Of a stretch of DNA of 29,401 nt, positions 1 to 8,434 are shown in pieces (positions within the stretch are counted from its first letter, which is position 1; every line of letters begins with the position of its first letter). The translations under genes were made by a program, and so were the position numbers. The stretch is from IMG/VR virus record IMGVR_UViG_3300010885_066742, positions 1 to 29,401 of that record, one strand, 5' to 3'. The notes below the pieces were generated by a model that saw only the letters and a list, made by a program, of their open reading frames with translations, was not told the DNA's origin and made no database searches. The stretch comes from a virus.

Positions 1-3000
1 AGGATTTTATAAACACCGGGATTCAAGATCATTTCATCAGTGATCATTTTGTAATCAAACAATCCTGAGTAACTGTTGTTTAAACTCACGGTGTCCAAGT
101 CTACTGGCTTTGTCACCTTGTTTGTAAGATCCAACACATAATTTCTATAACTTTCATCATAACTTCTGGTCAGGATGTAGGTGTCGATCAGGTTGGTCAC
201 AGCAGGATCAGTACGGCGAGTGTTTTCTGCGTTGTGCTGATATTCGAATATCAAACTCTGCCTGCCAGCATAAGCCAAATAGTTTTCGCTACCAGTGATG
301 CCAGTGACATCTACCACAGTGTTTACACCATCAATGGTCTGTATTTGAAAAAACTTTCTGTCTGTGGTAGCATAGAAAATAGTACCTACAATAAAATTAT
401 TTCTCACGTAATTGATACTGTTATAAGTGGTATAAGTGCTTACTACAGTTCCTGACGTCATCAATTGATATCTCACCAGATTGTCGCTATCCAGATATTT
501 TTTAAGGAACACATAGCTGTTGGCTGGCACAGTTTTACTGAAGATTTCCGGATCGCTAGGCACGCCGTTGATGGGACTTTCTGGATATGTGACTTTGACT
601 TTGTTACTGTCCAGATATCCATCAGGCATTTTCATGTTCTGATATATCTTTAGATTGATCTCATTATCGAAATTCTTGTTGACATTCAACATTCTGATGT
701 TATCATCAACTACAGTGTTGTTGCGGCTGTCATAAACCACTTGTGGATTGGTGTTGATGAAGTTGACCTGATCCAGACTGCTGAAAATAAAATCAGTCTG
801 GCGATATGTCACAGTGTACTTGACGCCGTCGGTGTTGAATCTGATGAACCAACTGCTGTCACTGGTTGTGTATTGGCTTGCCAGATTGAAATCTGTGCTG
901 GGATTGACATTGTTATAACTGATGATGGTCCAGGGATCATTGGTGCCACTGGTTTTGGTGTAATCAAATATAAGAGCAAAGTCATTCTTGTTCAACACCA
1001 GACTGGTCAGTGTGTTGATTGTGGTATTTTGTAGTGTGCTGCTCCAAGGGACAAACACGCTGTCTACGATAGCACCAGATGGAATACTTTCACTGATAGT
1101 GATAGCACCTATGCTACGACCAGCGACAATGATGCTGTTTACACCTGTACCTGTGACATTTTGTATGCTTGCCCAGATGAACAGTTTATCAGTATCTAAT
1201 GTGGGTGTGCCATATATCAGATTGTTGGCCACATTGAAATAGTAACCAGTGGGTGCTACAAACTTTACCAGACTGTTTACTTTCAAATACTTTCTGTTGT
1301 TGGTAGCTGAGAAACCAACTGGACTGACCACGCCAGCAGTATCGATAAAATAACCTGTGCTGCTTACGTTATCATTTGTTGTTCTAGCCCAGTAAGTGGG
1401 TGTGGTATTGGTCAAACTGACGCTGCCATAGTTTTCATAATACACATGCTTGCTGGCATAATCGTTCAATATGCCATGTATGCGATTTTGTACCACATCC
1501 ACAACATCGTTACGGTTATTATAATAAAAATCAAAACTCTTTACATAGCTGTTACGATATAAAGCACCGTCTTTGGCGTACAAATCAGTGCTGGTATATT
1601 TGCCTGTGGGATCATTGATGTCCAGTCCACGGCTAACGCCTGATGCATAACGGTTCACGCTTTTTACTTTGACGATATCAGCATAATTGGTGTAGGGCAG
1701 GATGTTGTAATCTTCACCATTTACCATGCGGTTTTGTGTGTAATAGGCCTGTGGTGCTTTGGCTTTGATTTCTGCTGTGAGATCACGGCGGCTGCTGTTG
1801 CTGACAGTGTATTGCAAACCAGCATTGATAGTAAGTGTTTCTGTCTTGCCCACTTTGCTGATGTAAGGCACACTGATGGTGATATTTGTCATGTCAGCTG
1901 GGCTGATACGATATGTTTGTCCATTGCTAACACGGAAATAAGCACGATAGTTGCCCAGTGGAATTTCAGCAAAACTGCCATCACCAAATACCAGATCGAT
2001 CTGGTCATTGATGCGTGTGTTCACACTATAAAGTGTGCGAATTCCACGAGCAGTGCTGTTGTAAATGGCATTGCTGCCAGCAGTGCTGGGAACCTGGGTC
2101 CATTCAGTGCTGATTTGTCCGTTGCTGAGTTCATACATCCACACGTCAGTGTTGTTGACGTTCTGATTGTTGATGCTGAACACACGGTTGGCCACTTTTT
2201 CAGTGATGCTGAAATCCAGACTGTTCAGTGTACCCTGTTTGAAATACAGGAAGAAACCTGTGTTGGCACTGGCATTACCACGGCTGTCATTCTGATAAAC
2301 GAAACCAAATTGTCCACGTGTGCCAGGATCGGTTTCAGTGATGGTGTCTGTGGTCAATATGTTGGCGCTGATCACTTCCAAATCAGTACTGACATTATTG
2401 ATGATATTGGTAAAGCTGAATACTGGCAGGATGGTGTTGGGCACAGCCACATTGTATTGTTCTGTGTAAATGCCGTTCAGTGTCTTGCTGGCATAGGGCT
2501 TGCCGATCTTCTGTCCACCGCCCATGGCAGCATTTAGTACTTGCGCCATCTGGCTGGACCAGTTGACATTGTTGCTGTCGTTCCATACCACGTTAGCGCG
2601 GCTGAGATTTTGTCCGTTGATGTCTAGCAGTGTTTCAGTAGTGCTGATGCTGCTTACCTTGAGCAAGCCGCTGGCACTCTGGTTGCGATTGGGGTTGTAA
2701 TTTAATTGTTTGACAAGTTTCAAGACGCTGTCACGACGTTGTGCTGTTTCTAGGAAGTTTTCACGTGCATTTAGATCGGCACGGAAAGCCACACTCTGTG
2801 CCTGGAAAGCGATCAGATCCAACAGCGCCACATATTCTGAACTTTCGATGAAGTCATTGAAATCTTCTGCATAATATGTCTTGAGATAATCCACCATGAC
2901 TTTGCGGATGGTTTCGAAATCATATGATTGGAAGTCTGCATCACTGAAAGTGGTATAAATCTTTTTCCAATCTTCAGCAGCAAATATGTTGGACTGTCTA

Positions 3001-3014
3001 GTGTTACTTGTCAT
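1..3014 (-). CDS. gp6: Baseplate wedge protein gp6 (3' end cut off)
   Basis: Homologue of T4 gp6, the protein that forms the ring of the inner baseplate around the hub and links the wedges. The frame opens at the ATG at 3014 and stays open to the window start, so at least 1004 residues are present and the C-terminus is missing. The N-terminal 110 residues are diagnostic: an FETIRK...YY.EDFNDFIESSEYVALLDL stretch, then FRADLNARENFL and a QLNYNPNRN segment, all aligning with T4 gp6 by eye. T4 gp6 has about 660 residues, so this version is far longer, and the extra beta-rich sequence lies after the conserved N-terminus. It is the last gene visible in the leftward block, behind gp25, with a GATAAATA box between the two genes. 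The N-terminal family assignment is secure. The role of the added part is unknown. Confidence 0.9.
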   Translation of the reverse strand, partial: MTSNTRQSNIFAAEDWKKIYTTFSDADFQSYDFETIRKVMVDYLKTYYAEDFNDFIESSEYVALLDLIAFQAQSVAFRADLNARENFLETAQRRDSVLKLVKQLNYNPNRNQSASGLLKVSSISTTETLLDINGQNLSRANVVWNDSNNVNWSSQMAQVLNAAMGGGQKIGKPYASKTLNGIYTEQYNVAVPNTILPVFSFTNIINNVSTDLEVISANILTTDTITETDPGTRGQFGFVYQNDSRGNASANTGFFLYFKQGTLNSLDFSITEKVANRVFSINNQNVNNTDVWMYELSNGQISTEWTQVPSTAGSNAIYNSTARGIRTLYSVNTRINDQIDLVFGDGSFAEIPLGNYRAYFRVSNGQTYRISPADMTNITISVPYISKVGKTETLTINAGLQYTVSNSSRRDLTAEIKAKAPQAYYTQNRMVNGEDYNILPYTNYADIVKVKSVNRYASGVSRGLDINDPTGKYTSTDLYAKDGALYRNSYVKSFDFYYNNRNDVVDVVQNRIHGILNDYASKHVYYENYGSVSLTNTTPTYWARTTNDNVSSTGYFIDTAGVVSPVGFSATNNRKYLKVNSLVKFVAPTGYYFNVANNLIYGTPTLDTDKLFIWASIQNVTGTGVNSIIVAGRSIGAITISESIPSGAIVDSVFVPWSSTLQNTTINTLTSLVLNKNDFALIFDYTKTSGTNDPWTIISYNNVNPSTDFNLASQYTTSDSSWFIRFNTDGVKYTVTYRQTDFIFSSLDQVNFINTNPQVVYDSRNNTVVDDNIRMLNVNKNFDNEINLKIYQNMKMPDGYLDSNKVKVTYPESPINGVPSDPEIFSKTVPANSYVFLKKYLDSDNLVRYQLMTSGTVVSTYTTYNSINYVRNNFIVGTIFYATTDRKFFQIQTIDGVNTVVDVTGITGSENYLAYAGRQSLIFEYQHNAENTRRTDPAVTNLIDTYILTRSYDESYRNYVLDLTNKVTKPVDLDTVSLNNSYSGLFDYKMITDEMILNPGVYKI

Positions 3015-3034
3015 AGTTTACCTACCGTATCGGT

Positions 3035-3042
3035 TATTTATC
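3035..3042 (-). promoter_or_regulatory. Candidate T4-type late promoter for gp6
   Basis: The minus strand reads GATAAATA, 7 of 8 matches to the T4 late -10 box TATAAATA. It lies in the short gap between the gp25 stop and the gp6 ATG, about 20 bases upstream of the gp6 start. A gp55-like late sigma factor is encoded in the window. The box is short and the region is AT-rich, so chance occurrence is possible. Confidence 0.45.
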
Positions 3043-3062
3043 GGTAGAATAATATGCTGTTA

Positions 3063-3449
3063 TTAAAGCACGAATAGTCTATTTGTGTTTTGATCAAATA
3101 ACACTTGCAATGCTGCTTGTTTGTCAGTGTCGTTGAACACCAGACTGAAATTCAATATCAAACCGTTGGCATCTGGTGATTTTTGTATCGTGACCTGATC
3201 CACCACACTGAATCTGGGATCATAATGTATGATCTCATCTATATCTTTCTGTATCTCTGCTTGCAGTGCTGGAGTGAGTGGATCAAACATACGGTTCCAG
3301 ATTATGCATCCAAAGTCGGGATTCATCAGCTTCTCGCCTTTGCGTATGCTCAGGTGATTCAGCAGATCTCTAACTATCAGATCGTTGTCTGATATCTTGT
3401 AGGGTCCAAAATCTCTGTCTACTGTGCTGTAACCGTTGTATAATGTCAT
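3063..3449 (-). CDS. gp25: Baseplate wedge protein gp25 (lysozyme-like fold, TssE family)
   Basis: Product of 128 residues, close to the 132 of T4 gp25. gp25 sits at the inner baseplate core between gp6 and gp53 and nucleates sheath assembly; type VI secretion TssE is its relative. Visible family features are the N-terminal YSTVDRDFGPY segment, an IRDLLNHL-type helix, RKGEKLMNPDFG, and the IWNRMFDPLTP core motif where most members have an Glu-Pro-(Arg) motif. The same frame is open upstream to 3842, but that extension overlaps the 964-residue gene. The ATG at 3449 gives the expected family length and begins 16 bases after the upstream gene's stop. It is followed immediately by gp6, the usual partner. 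The assignment is firm. Confidence 0.92.
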   Translation of the reverse strand: MTLYNGYSTVDRDFGPYKISDNDLIVRDLLNHLSIRKGEKLMNPDFGCIIWNRMFDPLTPALQAEIQKDIDEIIHYDPRFSVVDQVTIQKSPDANGLILNFSLVFNDTDKQAALQVLFDQNTNRLFVL

Positions 3450-3465
3450 GTGTATATTTACCTGT

Positions 3466-6360
3466 TTAACAAGCGCCTTTCTGCTGACCGCTCTGTTGGC
3501 TGCTACCTGGTGTATCACTACCTGTGGTACCACCTTGTCCAGGTTTAGCAACAGCATTGCTGCCTTCATTGGTGACTGGTGCAAAATCAGTTCTGCTATT
3601 AGTGATGGTAAATCCACCGTTGCCAGGAACGTCTCCAGGCACAGTGTAACCACTGGTGCTAAAAGTACCACCACTGAATGCAGTAGGTGCCGGAGCTTCT
3701 GCTTGTGTAGCATAAGCACCTGTGTCTGGACTTTCCACTCCAACACTACCAGCAGAAACAGGTGGAGGGCTGGAATATCCCAAATCTCCAGTGAGATTAG
3801 GCATTGTTTGAGTATTGGTATATCCCAATTGATTACCATCAACGCCGATTGGTGCAGCCAAAGAGCCTCTGGTATCGTTTAACAAATTGTTGGTATCCAC
3901 AGGACCACCACCAAGTGGTATCTGTGTGGGACCGCTTCCGCTCTGCAGGCTAGTAAATCCCACAGGTGTGCTATCAATGGCTTGATTTCCAGGATAATTG
4001 GCTTCTATGGTGGTTTGATTCTGCGGTAGAGGAAAATTATTTTCCACTGTGATTTTATTCAGCGTATCATTGCTCACAGGATAATTGGCTTCGATAACAC
4101 TGGATGCTTTGTCTATCGGCTGTGGTAGATCACCATAGAATATGTATGGTCGACCATTTCCACCTGAAAACTGTAAAGGTACACCAGTGGGCATGTTAAA
4201 TGCGAAATTGGTTTGGATAGGACCGTCAGTGGCTATTGTTGAACTCATGCTACCTAGGCTTATGGCACCATAACCTGCATCCTGATTTTGTGCTGCTGTA
4301 TATTCGTCCAGTGACCGTTGGATACTAGCAGGATTGAAAGCAGGATTGGCTGTATAGCGGACATCGCCAGCCAGTGCCACTTGTTGTGTGAGTGATCCAT
4401 CAGGTCTTGCCACCGGCAATGGTGAATTACTACTGGTGAGATTTAATGGAAATTCATTGCCGCCACCAGCTGTGCTGTATGTAGGGCTAGGAAAAACAAC
4501 TGTGGGATTATTATAAGAACCTAAACCGGTCTGTGCCGTTGGTCCTGTCAATCCAAATGCACTGCTTGATAGCGGTGTTGTGGTAACTCCGTTTAAACCA
4601 GTGTCAGTATATTCTTTTACAGCAGTGACAGTGGGCTGTCCACTGTTGATGCTGAAGGAATTATTGATGGTATTTGTAGCATCATTTATTCCTATACGAG
4701 CAAGCGATGCTGTCTCAGTGTAGGCTTGTAATTGTGCATTAGCATCTGACAAACTAGCTTTGGCTTGGCTCAATTCTGTTTCTGCTGAATATATTTGCAG
4801 TACACTGCCCGTGGGTCCTAAATTTATACCATCTTCTGTGTATTTGTCTGCTATCAAACTATCATACTTGGCCTGAGCAACGTCAACACGAGATTGATAA
4901 ACATTCACCAATTGGCTGTTTTCCGCCACCTTTGCAGCAGCTATATCGTATGTGTCAGTATTGGCTTTTAATTGTGAGGTTGCTAGATAAAAATTGTTTT
5001 GTCCTGATACGATGGATGGAATCAAAGCCTGGTTACTGGCAGCAAAACTATAGGGGTTGCTGAGATCCAACATGCCTTCAGTTGTGGGAGATAATACTTT
5101 TACATCTTCCAGTGCGCTAGTGTATATCGCAGGACTGGTGGTGCTGCCTTCTTTACCAGCCACCAATGTCCAATCTGATGGTGGCCAGCCTTTGTTTGCT
5201 GGATTGACAAAATAACCAGCAGGTGTTATTGTGGCGCCATTCTGATCAAACTTGGGTGCAAGACTGCTATAGGGTGCAACAGTGTTGATGGCAGCAGCAC
5301 TGGTGGGTGATACCAATGCGCTGGTGGTGTTGATGTTGTTCTGTATGGTTGTGTTGGTAGACAGTTCTGCGCTGACATTTTTGCTTCCCGCCACATGTAA
5401 TTGGTTCACACTTTCGTTGGGTCTTCTGGCGGTAAAATAGCTGCTGCCATCTTTGGTAAAACCTGGTGCAGTTGTGTTATTGCCTTTGAAATAATATGTG
5501 GCTTCATAGGTGCCATTGCTGCCATTCCACTGGTTCAATGAGGTAAAACCAGCTACTTGGCCAGGGTCCTGTGCTGTGCCATCAGCATTCAGTGGCAGTT
5601 GGTTTCCTTTACTGTCAATGAATCCTGTAATAACTGTCTGGTGATTATATCCCAGTTGTCCGCCAGGACTGGCAGCCGTACCATAGTTGCCATTTGCTCC
5701 AAATCCTGATGCGATAGCAGTACCTACAGGAATATTTGCTATATTCTGTTGTACATTTAAACCACTGGTGATGTTACTGCTAAGATCTTTAAGATCGGTT
5801 AAACCTTTTACCACACCCACACATTCAGCTGTTCCGCCCAGATGGGGTGCGCCAATAAGGCTGCTTAAAGATGTTTGCGATAGTGGGGTGACGAATGTAG
5901 TGGCCGCTGCACCGTTATTGAGCACACTACCACCGTCAGGGTTTACAACACTTTTAACAGTGTTTGTCACGTAGTTTACACCTGAATTGATCAACTTGCT
6001 GGTACTATCAAGAACATTTTGCACACTGGTAGGCAGTGTGACAGCGGTACTGGGACTGCTACTGAAACTCTTGCTGAAAGATGCCGCGGCACCAGCTAGT
6101 AACAATGCGGTGATGCTACTGCTGCCTTTGATACTCAGCGGTGTGAATGTAGGAGCGGCATATCCGCTAGCACCACTGGTGCCACTGGTTCCTGCACCAG
6201 ATACATCTGTTTTGTCACTGGTTTGCGGAGTGGCATAACTGCTGCTGTTGTCCCAGGGGTTGGGATTTTGTACAATTTCACTGTTGAACAGTATGGGATC
6301 CACATCCAAACTTTCAGCACAACCTGTGACTATTTGTTTGTAACTATAAAGAGTACTCAT
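3466..6360 (-). CDS. Large structural protein with a papain-fold (CHAP/NlpC/BPSL0067-like) segment
   Basis: Product of 964 residues, rich in Ser, Thr, Gly, Asn and Pro, set inside the baseplate operon between gp5-like and gp25, so most likely a virion or baseplate component. Its start overlaps the gp5-like stop by 4 bases (ATGA), which suggests translational coupling. Residues 1-110 are low-complexity. Residues 176-280 resemble BPSL0067/CHAP-type cysteine peptidases: ECVGVVK with Cys180, an IPVGTAIA.GF segment, GYNHQTVI with His240, and LNQWNG at 275-280. Residues 456-555 are Ala/Gln/Leu-rich and probably helical or coiled coil. The C-terminal third is fibrous-looking, with IEANYP repeated at 756 and 785; the matching 15-base DNA repeat lies at 3991-4005 and 4078-4092. 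No T4 counterpart is recognised. The peptidase match is a by-eye pattern, so activity is inferred only. Confidence 0.55.
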   Translation of the reverse strand: MSTLYSYKQIVTGCAESLDVDPILFNSEIVQNPNPWDNSSSYATPQTSDKTDVSGAGTSGTSGASGYAAPTFTPLSIKGSSSITALLLAGAAASFSKSFSSSPSTAVTLPTSVQNVLDSTSKLINSGVNYVTNTVKSVVNPDGGSVLNNGAAATTFVTPLSQTSLSSLIGAPHLGGTAECVGVVKGLTDLKDLSSNITSGLNVQQNIANIPVGTAIASGFGANGNYGTAASPGGQLGYNHQTVITGFIDSKGNQLPLNADGTAQDPGQVAGFTSLNQWNGSNGTYEATYYFKGNNTTAPGFTKDGSSYFTARRPNESVNQLHVAGSKNVSAELSTNTTIQNNINTTSALVSPTSAAAINTVAPYSSLAPKFDQNGATITPAGYFVNPANKGWPPSDWTLVAGKEGSTTSPAIYTSALEDVKVLSPTTEGMLDLSNPYSFAASNQALIPSIVSGQNNFYLATSQLKANTDTYDIAAAKVAENSQLVNVYQSRVDVAQAKYDSLIADKYTEDGINLGPTGSVLQIYSAETELSQAKASLSDANAQLQAYTETASLARIGINDATNTINNSFSINSGQPTVTAVKEYTDTGLNGVTTTPLSSSAFGLTGPTAQTGLGSYNNPTVVFPSPTYSTAGGGNEFPLNLTSSNSPLPVARPDGSLTQQVALAGDVRYTANPAFNPASIQRSLDEYTAAQNQDAGYGAISLGSMSSTIATDGPIQTNFAFNMPTGVPLQFSGGNGRPYIFYGDLPQPIDKASSVIEANYPVSNDTLNKITVENNFPLPQNQTTIEANYPGNQAIDSTPVGFTSLQSGSGPTQIPLGGGPVDTNNLLNDTRGSLAAPIGVDGNQLGYTNTQTMPNLTGDLGYSSPPPVSAGSVGVESPDTGAYATQAEAPAPTAFSGGTFSTSGYTVPGDVPGNGGFTITNSRTDFAPVTNEGSNAVAKPGQGGTTGSDTPGSSQQSGQQKGAC

Positions 6361-8414
6361 ACTCTATTACCTCCCTGGACATAACTTATGAATGCACTGG
6401 CCCATGCCACACGAGTGGTGGGGTCTTTTATGTTTATATAGTCGCCAGGTGCCACGCCTGTGGCGTAGTACATGTATCTGGCTACGCTGATGATGTTATT
6501 ATCTGTTACATTAGATTGGAAATAAGCTGCCAACAGTTGTATCATGGTCAGTGTTTTGTCTGCTAATAAACTGTCGAACAGCAACATCAGTGCAGCAATA
6601 CCATCTTCTGGTGTCTTGTACACACTGAGCCCGTTGGCAAAACCTATGGCATATTTGTCAGTGGGATCATATTGCAGATTGCCTGGATTGTTTTGCAACA
6701 CACCTGCGCTGTAACCTGACCCTACTGCGCTGGCGTTGAACAAGTTGACCACACCACCAGCAGGTGTTACACCCTGTTGACTGATGTTGAAGCCGGCACC
6801 TGAACCAAAGCTGATGTTTTGTAGGCTGCTCACAGTGTGATAACTCTGCGCTGTTGTGCTCATGGTATTCACGTTAGCAGCATTTTGTGCTTCCATGCTG
6901 GCCTGTCCGCCTGTGCCACCCTGTGGCCCAGCATTGTAGATGATGGGCATGATGTCGCTTACCAATCCACCATAACTCTGTTGTATCATACCGCTGCCAA
7001 AATTGTTGACCAAACCGTATGCGCCAGCTGCGCCTGTGGGTAAACCAGCAGCACTGCCATATGTGGGCTGTGCTTTGGGATTGCTGATAGCACCACCTTC
7101 CACAGCATGGTGTCCGCCCCAGGGTTCATGGCTGGGTGCTTTACTTTTGCCACCTAACAGAGCACCGGTTGCTGCTCCTACTAGTGTTCCCAACAATCCA
7201 CCACCACAGCTCTGTGCTGGTGTAGCGGCCACGCTGTTGAGTGTGATACAAGTACCACTCATATCGATGTTACCACCTGAACTGATCTGCAAACACTTGC
7301 TGCCTGTGAGGTAAGCATTGTTACCGCACAGATGCAAGCTATCCCCACCTGAGATTTTGGTGCTGTAGCTGCCACTGATACTGACCATGGGTGCGCTGAT
7401 GCTCACACTTGTCGTACCAGTGATGCTGATACTGCTGCCCATGATGCTGACAGGGCCTTGGCTTGTCAATGTGATGCCCTGTTGTGCGTTTAAATTAAAT
7501 GTGCTCTGGCAATACATGTTGCAATCGCCTTGAGCATTCAACTCTACCCAGGCGGTGCCTTTGCTGTTGATCACGTAGATGAATCCAGCAGTGTCATTCA
7601 TCAATATCATGTGACCAGCACTGGTGCGTAGACGCATCAGCTGACTACCACCATTGATGTCACCGTCATCCATTACAAAGCTGTGTCCGCCTTGACGACC
7701 TCTGACACTGTTTTCTTTTACGCCAGTGTCGGGACTGGCAGGATCTTTGGGTTCACTGGGTTTGTATTCTATGGGACGACCAGGTGTGCTGATACCAAAC
7801 ACGCTACTGGGTGTTTCTCTCAATACAGTGCTGCGACCAGGACCACGATCATGATCGTTCAACAGACCCTGTGCTGACCATACCTGTTGCTGCAACACAT
7901 GTGCTGGCTTACCCAGATTGATAAAATCTGCCAGCGCACTGGGATTTCCACCAGTCTCGTCATATATTTCAGCAACTGGGCTGGGACTGCTGTTGTTGAC
8001 AGGACGACTTAGACCAGGTACCATGTGGATATGTGGCCATTCAGGCACACAGCCGAACCAATAACCACGAGCAGGGTCACCGTTGACAAAAGTACACAGC
8101 ACTTTGATGCCGATGTCAGGAGGAACGAACCACATGCCATAGCTGTGTGGGTTACCAGCATAGTCTTTGCCATCACGTGCATCAGTCACACCATAGAACG
8201 GTGTGCAATAGTTACAGGTACGCCAGCTGGCGTCATCATCAGGATCACCACCCAGTTCTGGAATCCAAACTTGAACACGACCACTACGCAAAGGATCAGT
8301 GTTGGCTTTCACGATGCCAACGAAAGGACCAGGATTGATATTGATACCTGATGCTTGTTTATGATCGCTCCACTTAGGAGCCTTGCTGTGTTCTACATGT
8401 CTAAAATTAGGCAC
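6357..8414 (-). CDS. gp5: gp5-like baseplate hub needle, OB fold plus beta-helix plus C-terminal lysozyme-like domain
   Basis: Central puncturing device at the tail tip. Residues 28-125 form the gp5/VgrG-type OB domain (GPFVGIVKANTDPLRSGRVQVWIPE, then WFVPPDIGIKVLC, then GYWFGC). Residues 245-395 look like the trimeric beta-helix, with short alternating Ser/Ile/Gly repeats such as VSISAPMVSISGS. A Gly/Ala hydrophobic stretch at 403-422 and a HEPWGGHH motif at about 429-436 follow. Residues 572-683 resemble phage muramidase or transglycosylase domains: NNPGNLQYD, FANGLSVYKTPEDGIAALM, then a helix leading to ATGVAPGDYINIKDPTT. T4 gp5 has 575 residues with its lysozyme between the OB fold and the helix. 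Here nothing comparable sits there, and the order appears changed. No catalytic residue was assigned. The hub identity is strong, and the lytic function is inference. Confidence 0.8.
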   Translation of the reverse strand: MPNFRHVEHSKAPKWSDHKQASGININPGPFVGIVKANTDPLRSGRVQVWIPELGGDPDDDASWRTCNYCTPFYGVTDARDGKDYAGNPHSYGMWFVPPDIGIKVLCTFVNGDPARGYWFGCVPEWPHIHMVPGLSRPVNNSSPSPVAEIYDETGGNPSALADFINLGKPAHVLQQQVWSAQGLLNDHDRGPGRSTVLRETPSSVFGISTPGRPIEYKPSEPKDPASPDTGVKENSVRGRQGGHSFVMDDGDINGGSQLMRLRTSAGHMILMNDTAGFIYVINSKGTAWVELNAQGDCNMYCQSTFNLNAQQGITLTSQGPVSIMGSSISITGTTSVSISAPMVSISGSYSTKISGGDSLHLCGNNAYLTGSKCLQISSGGNIDMSGTCITLNSVAATPAQSCGGGLLGTLVGAATGALLGGKSKAPSHEPWGGHHAVEGGAISNPKAQPTYGSAAGLPTGAAGAYGLVNNFGSGMIQQSYGGLVSDIMPIIYNAGPQGGTGGQASMEAQNAANVNTMSTTAQSYHTVSSLQNISFGSGAGFNISQQGVTPAGGVVNLFNASAVGSGYSAGVLQNNPGNLQYDPTDKYAIGFANGLSVYKTPEDGIAALMLLFDSLLADKTLTMIQLLAAYFQSNVTDNNIISVARYMYYATGVAPGDYINIKDPTTRVAWASAFISYVQGGNRV

Positions 8415-8434
8415 TTATGGGTTCCTTAGTATAT

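Noticed and set aside
1734-2537. Open plus-strand frame of 267 codons
   Set aside because: It lies wholly opposite the well-conserved gp6 frame, its composition is Cys/Ile/Thr-rich and unlike a real protein, and it has no ribosome-binding site.
3063-3842. Longer version of gp25 (259 residues)
   Set aside because: The extra N-terminal part overlaps the 964-residue gene in another frame and matches no gp25. The ATG at 3449 gives the family length.
3991-4092. 15-base direct repeat as a mobile-element or attachment-site trace
   Set aside because: Both copies encode the repeated IEANYP motif in the same frame of the structural gene, so it is a protein repeat.
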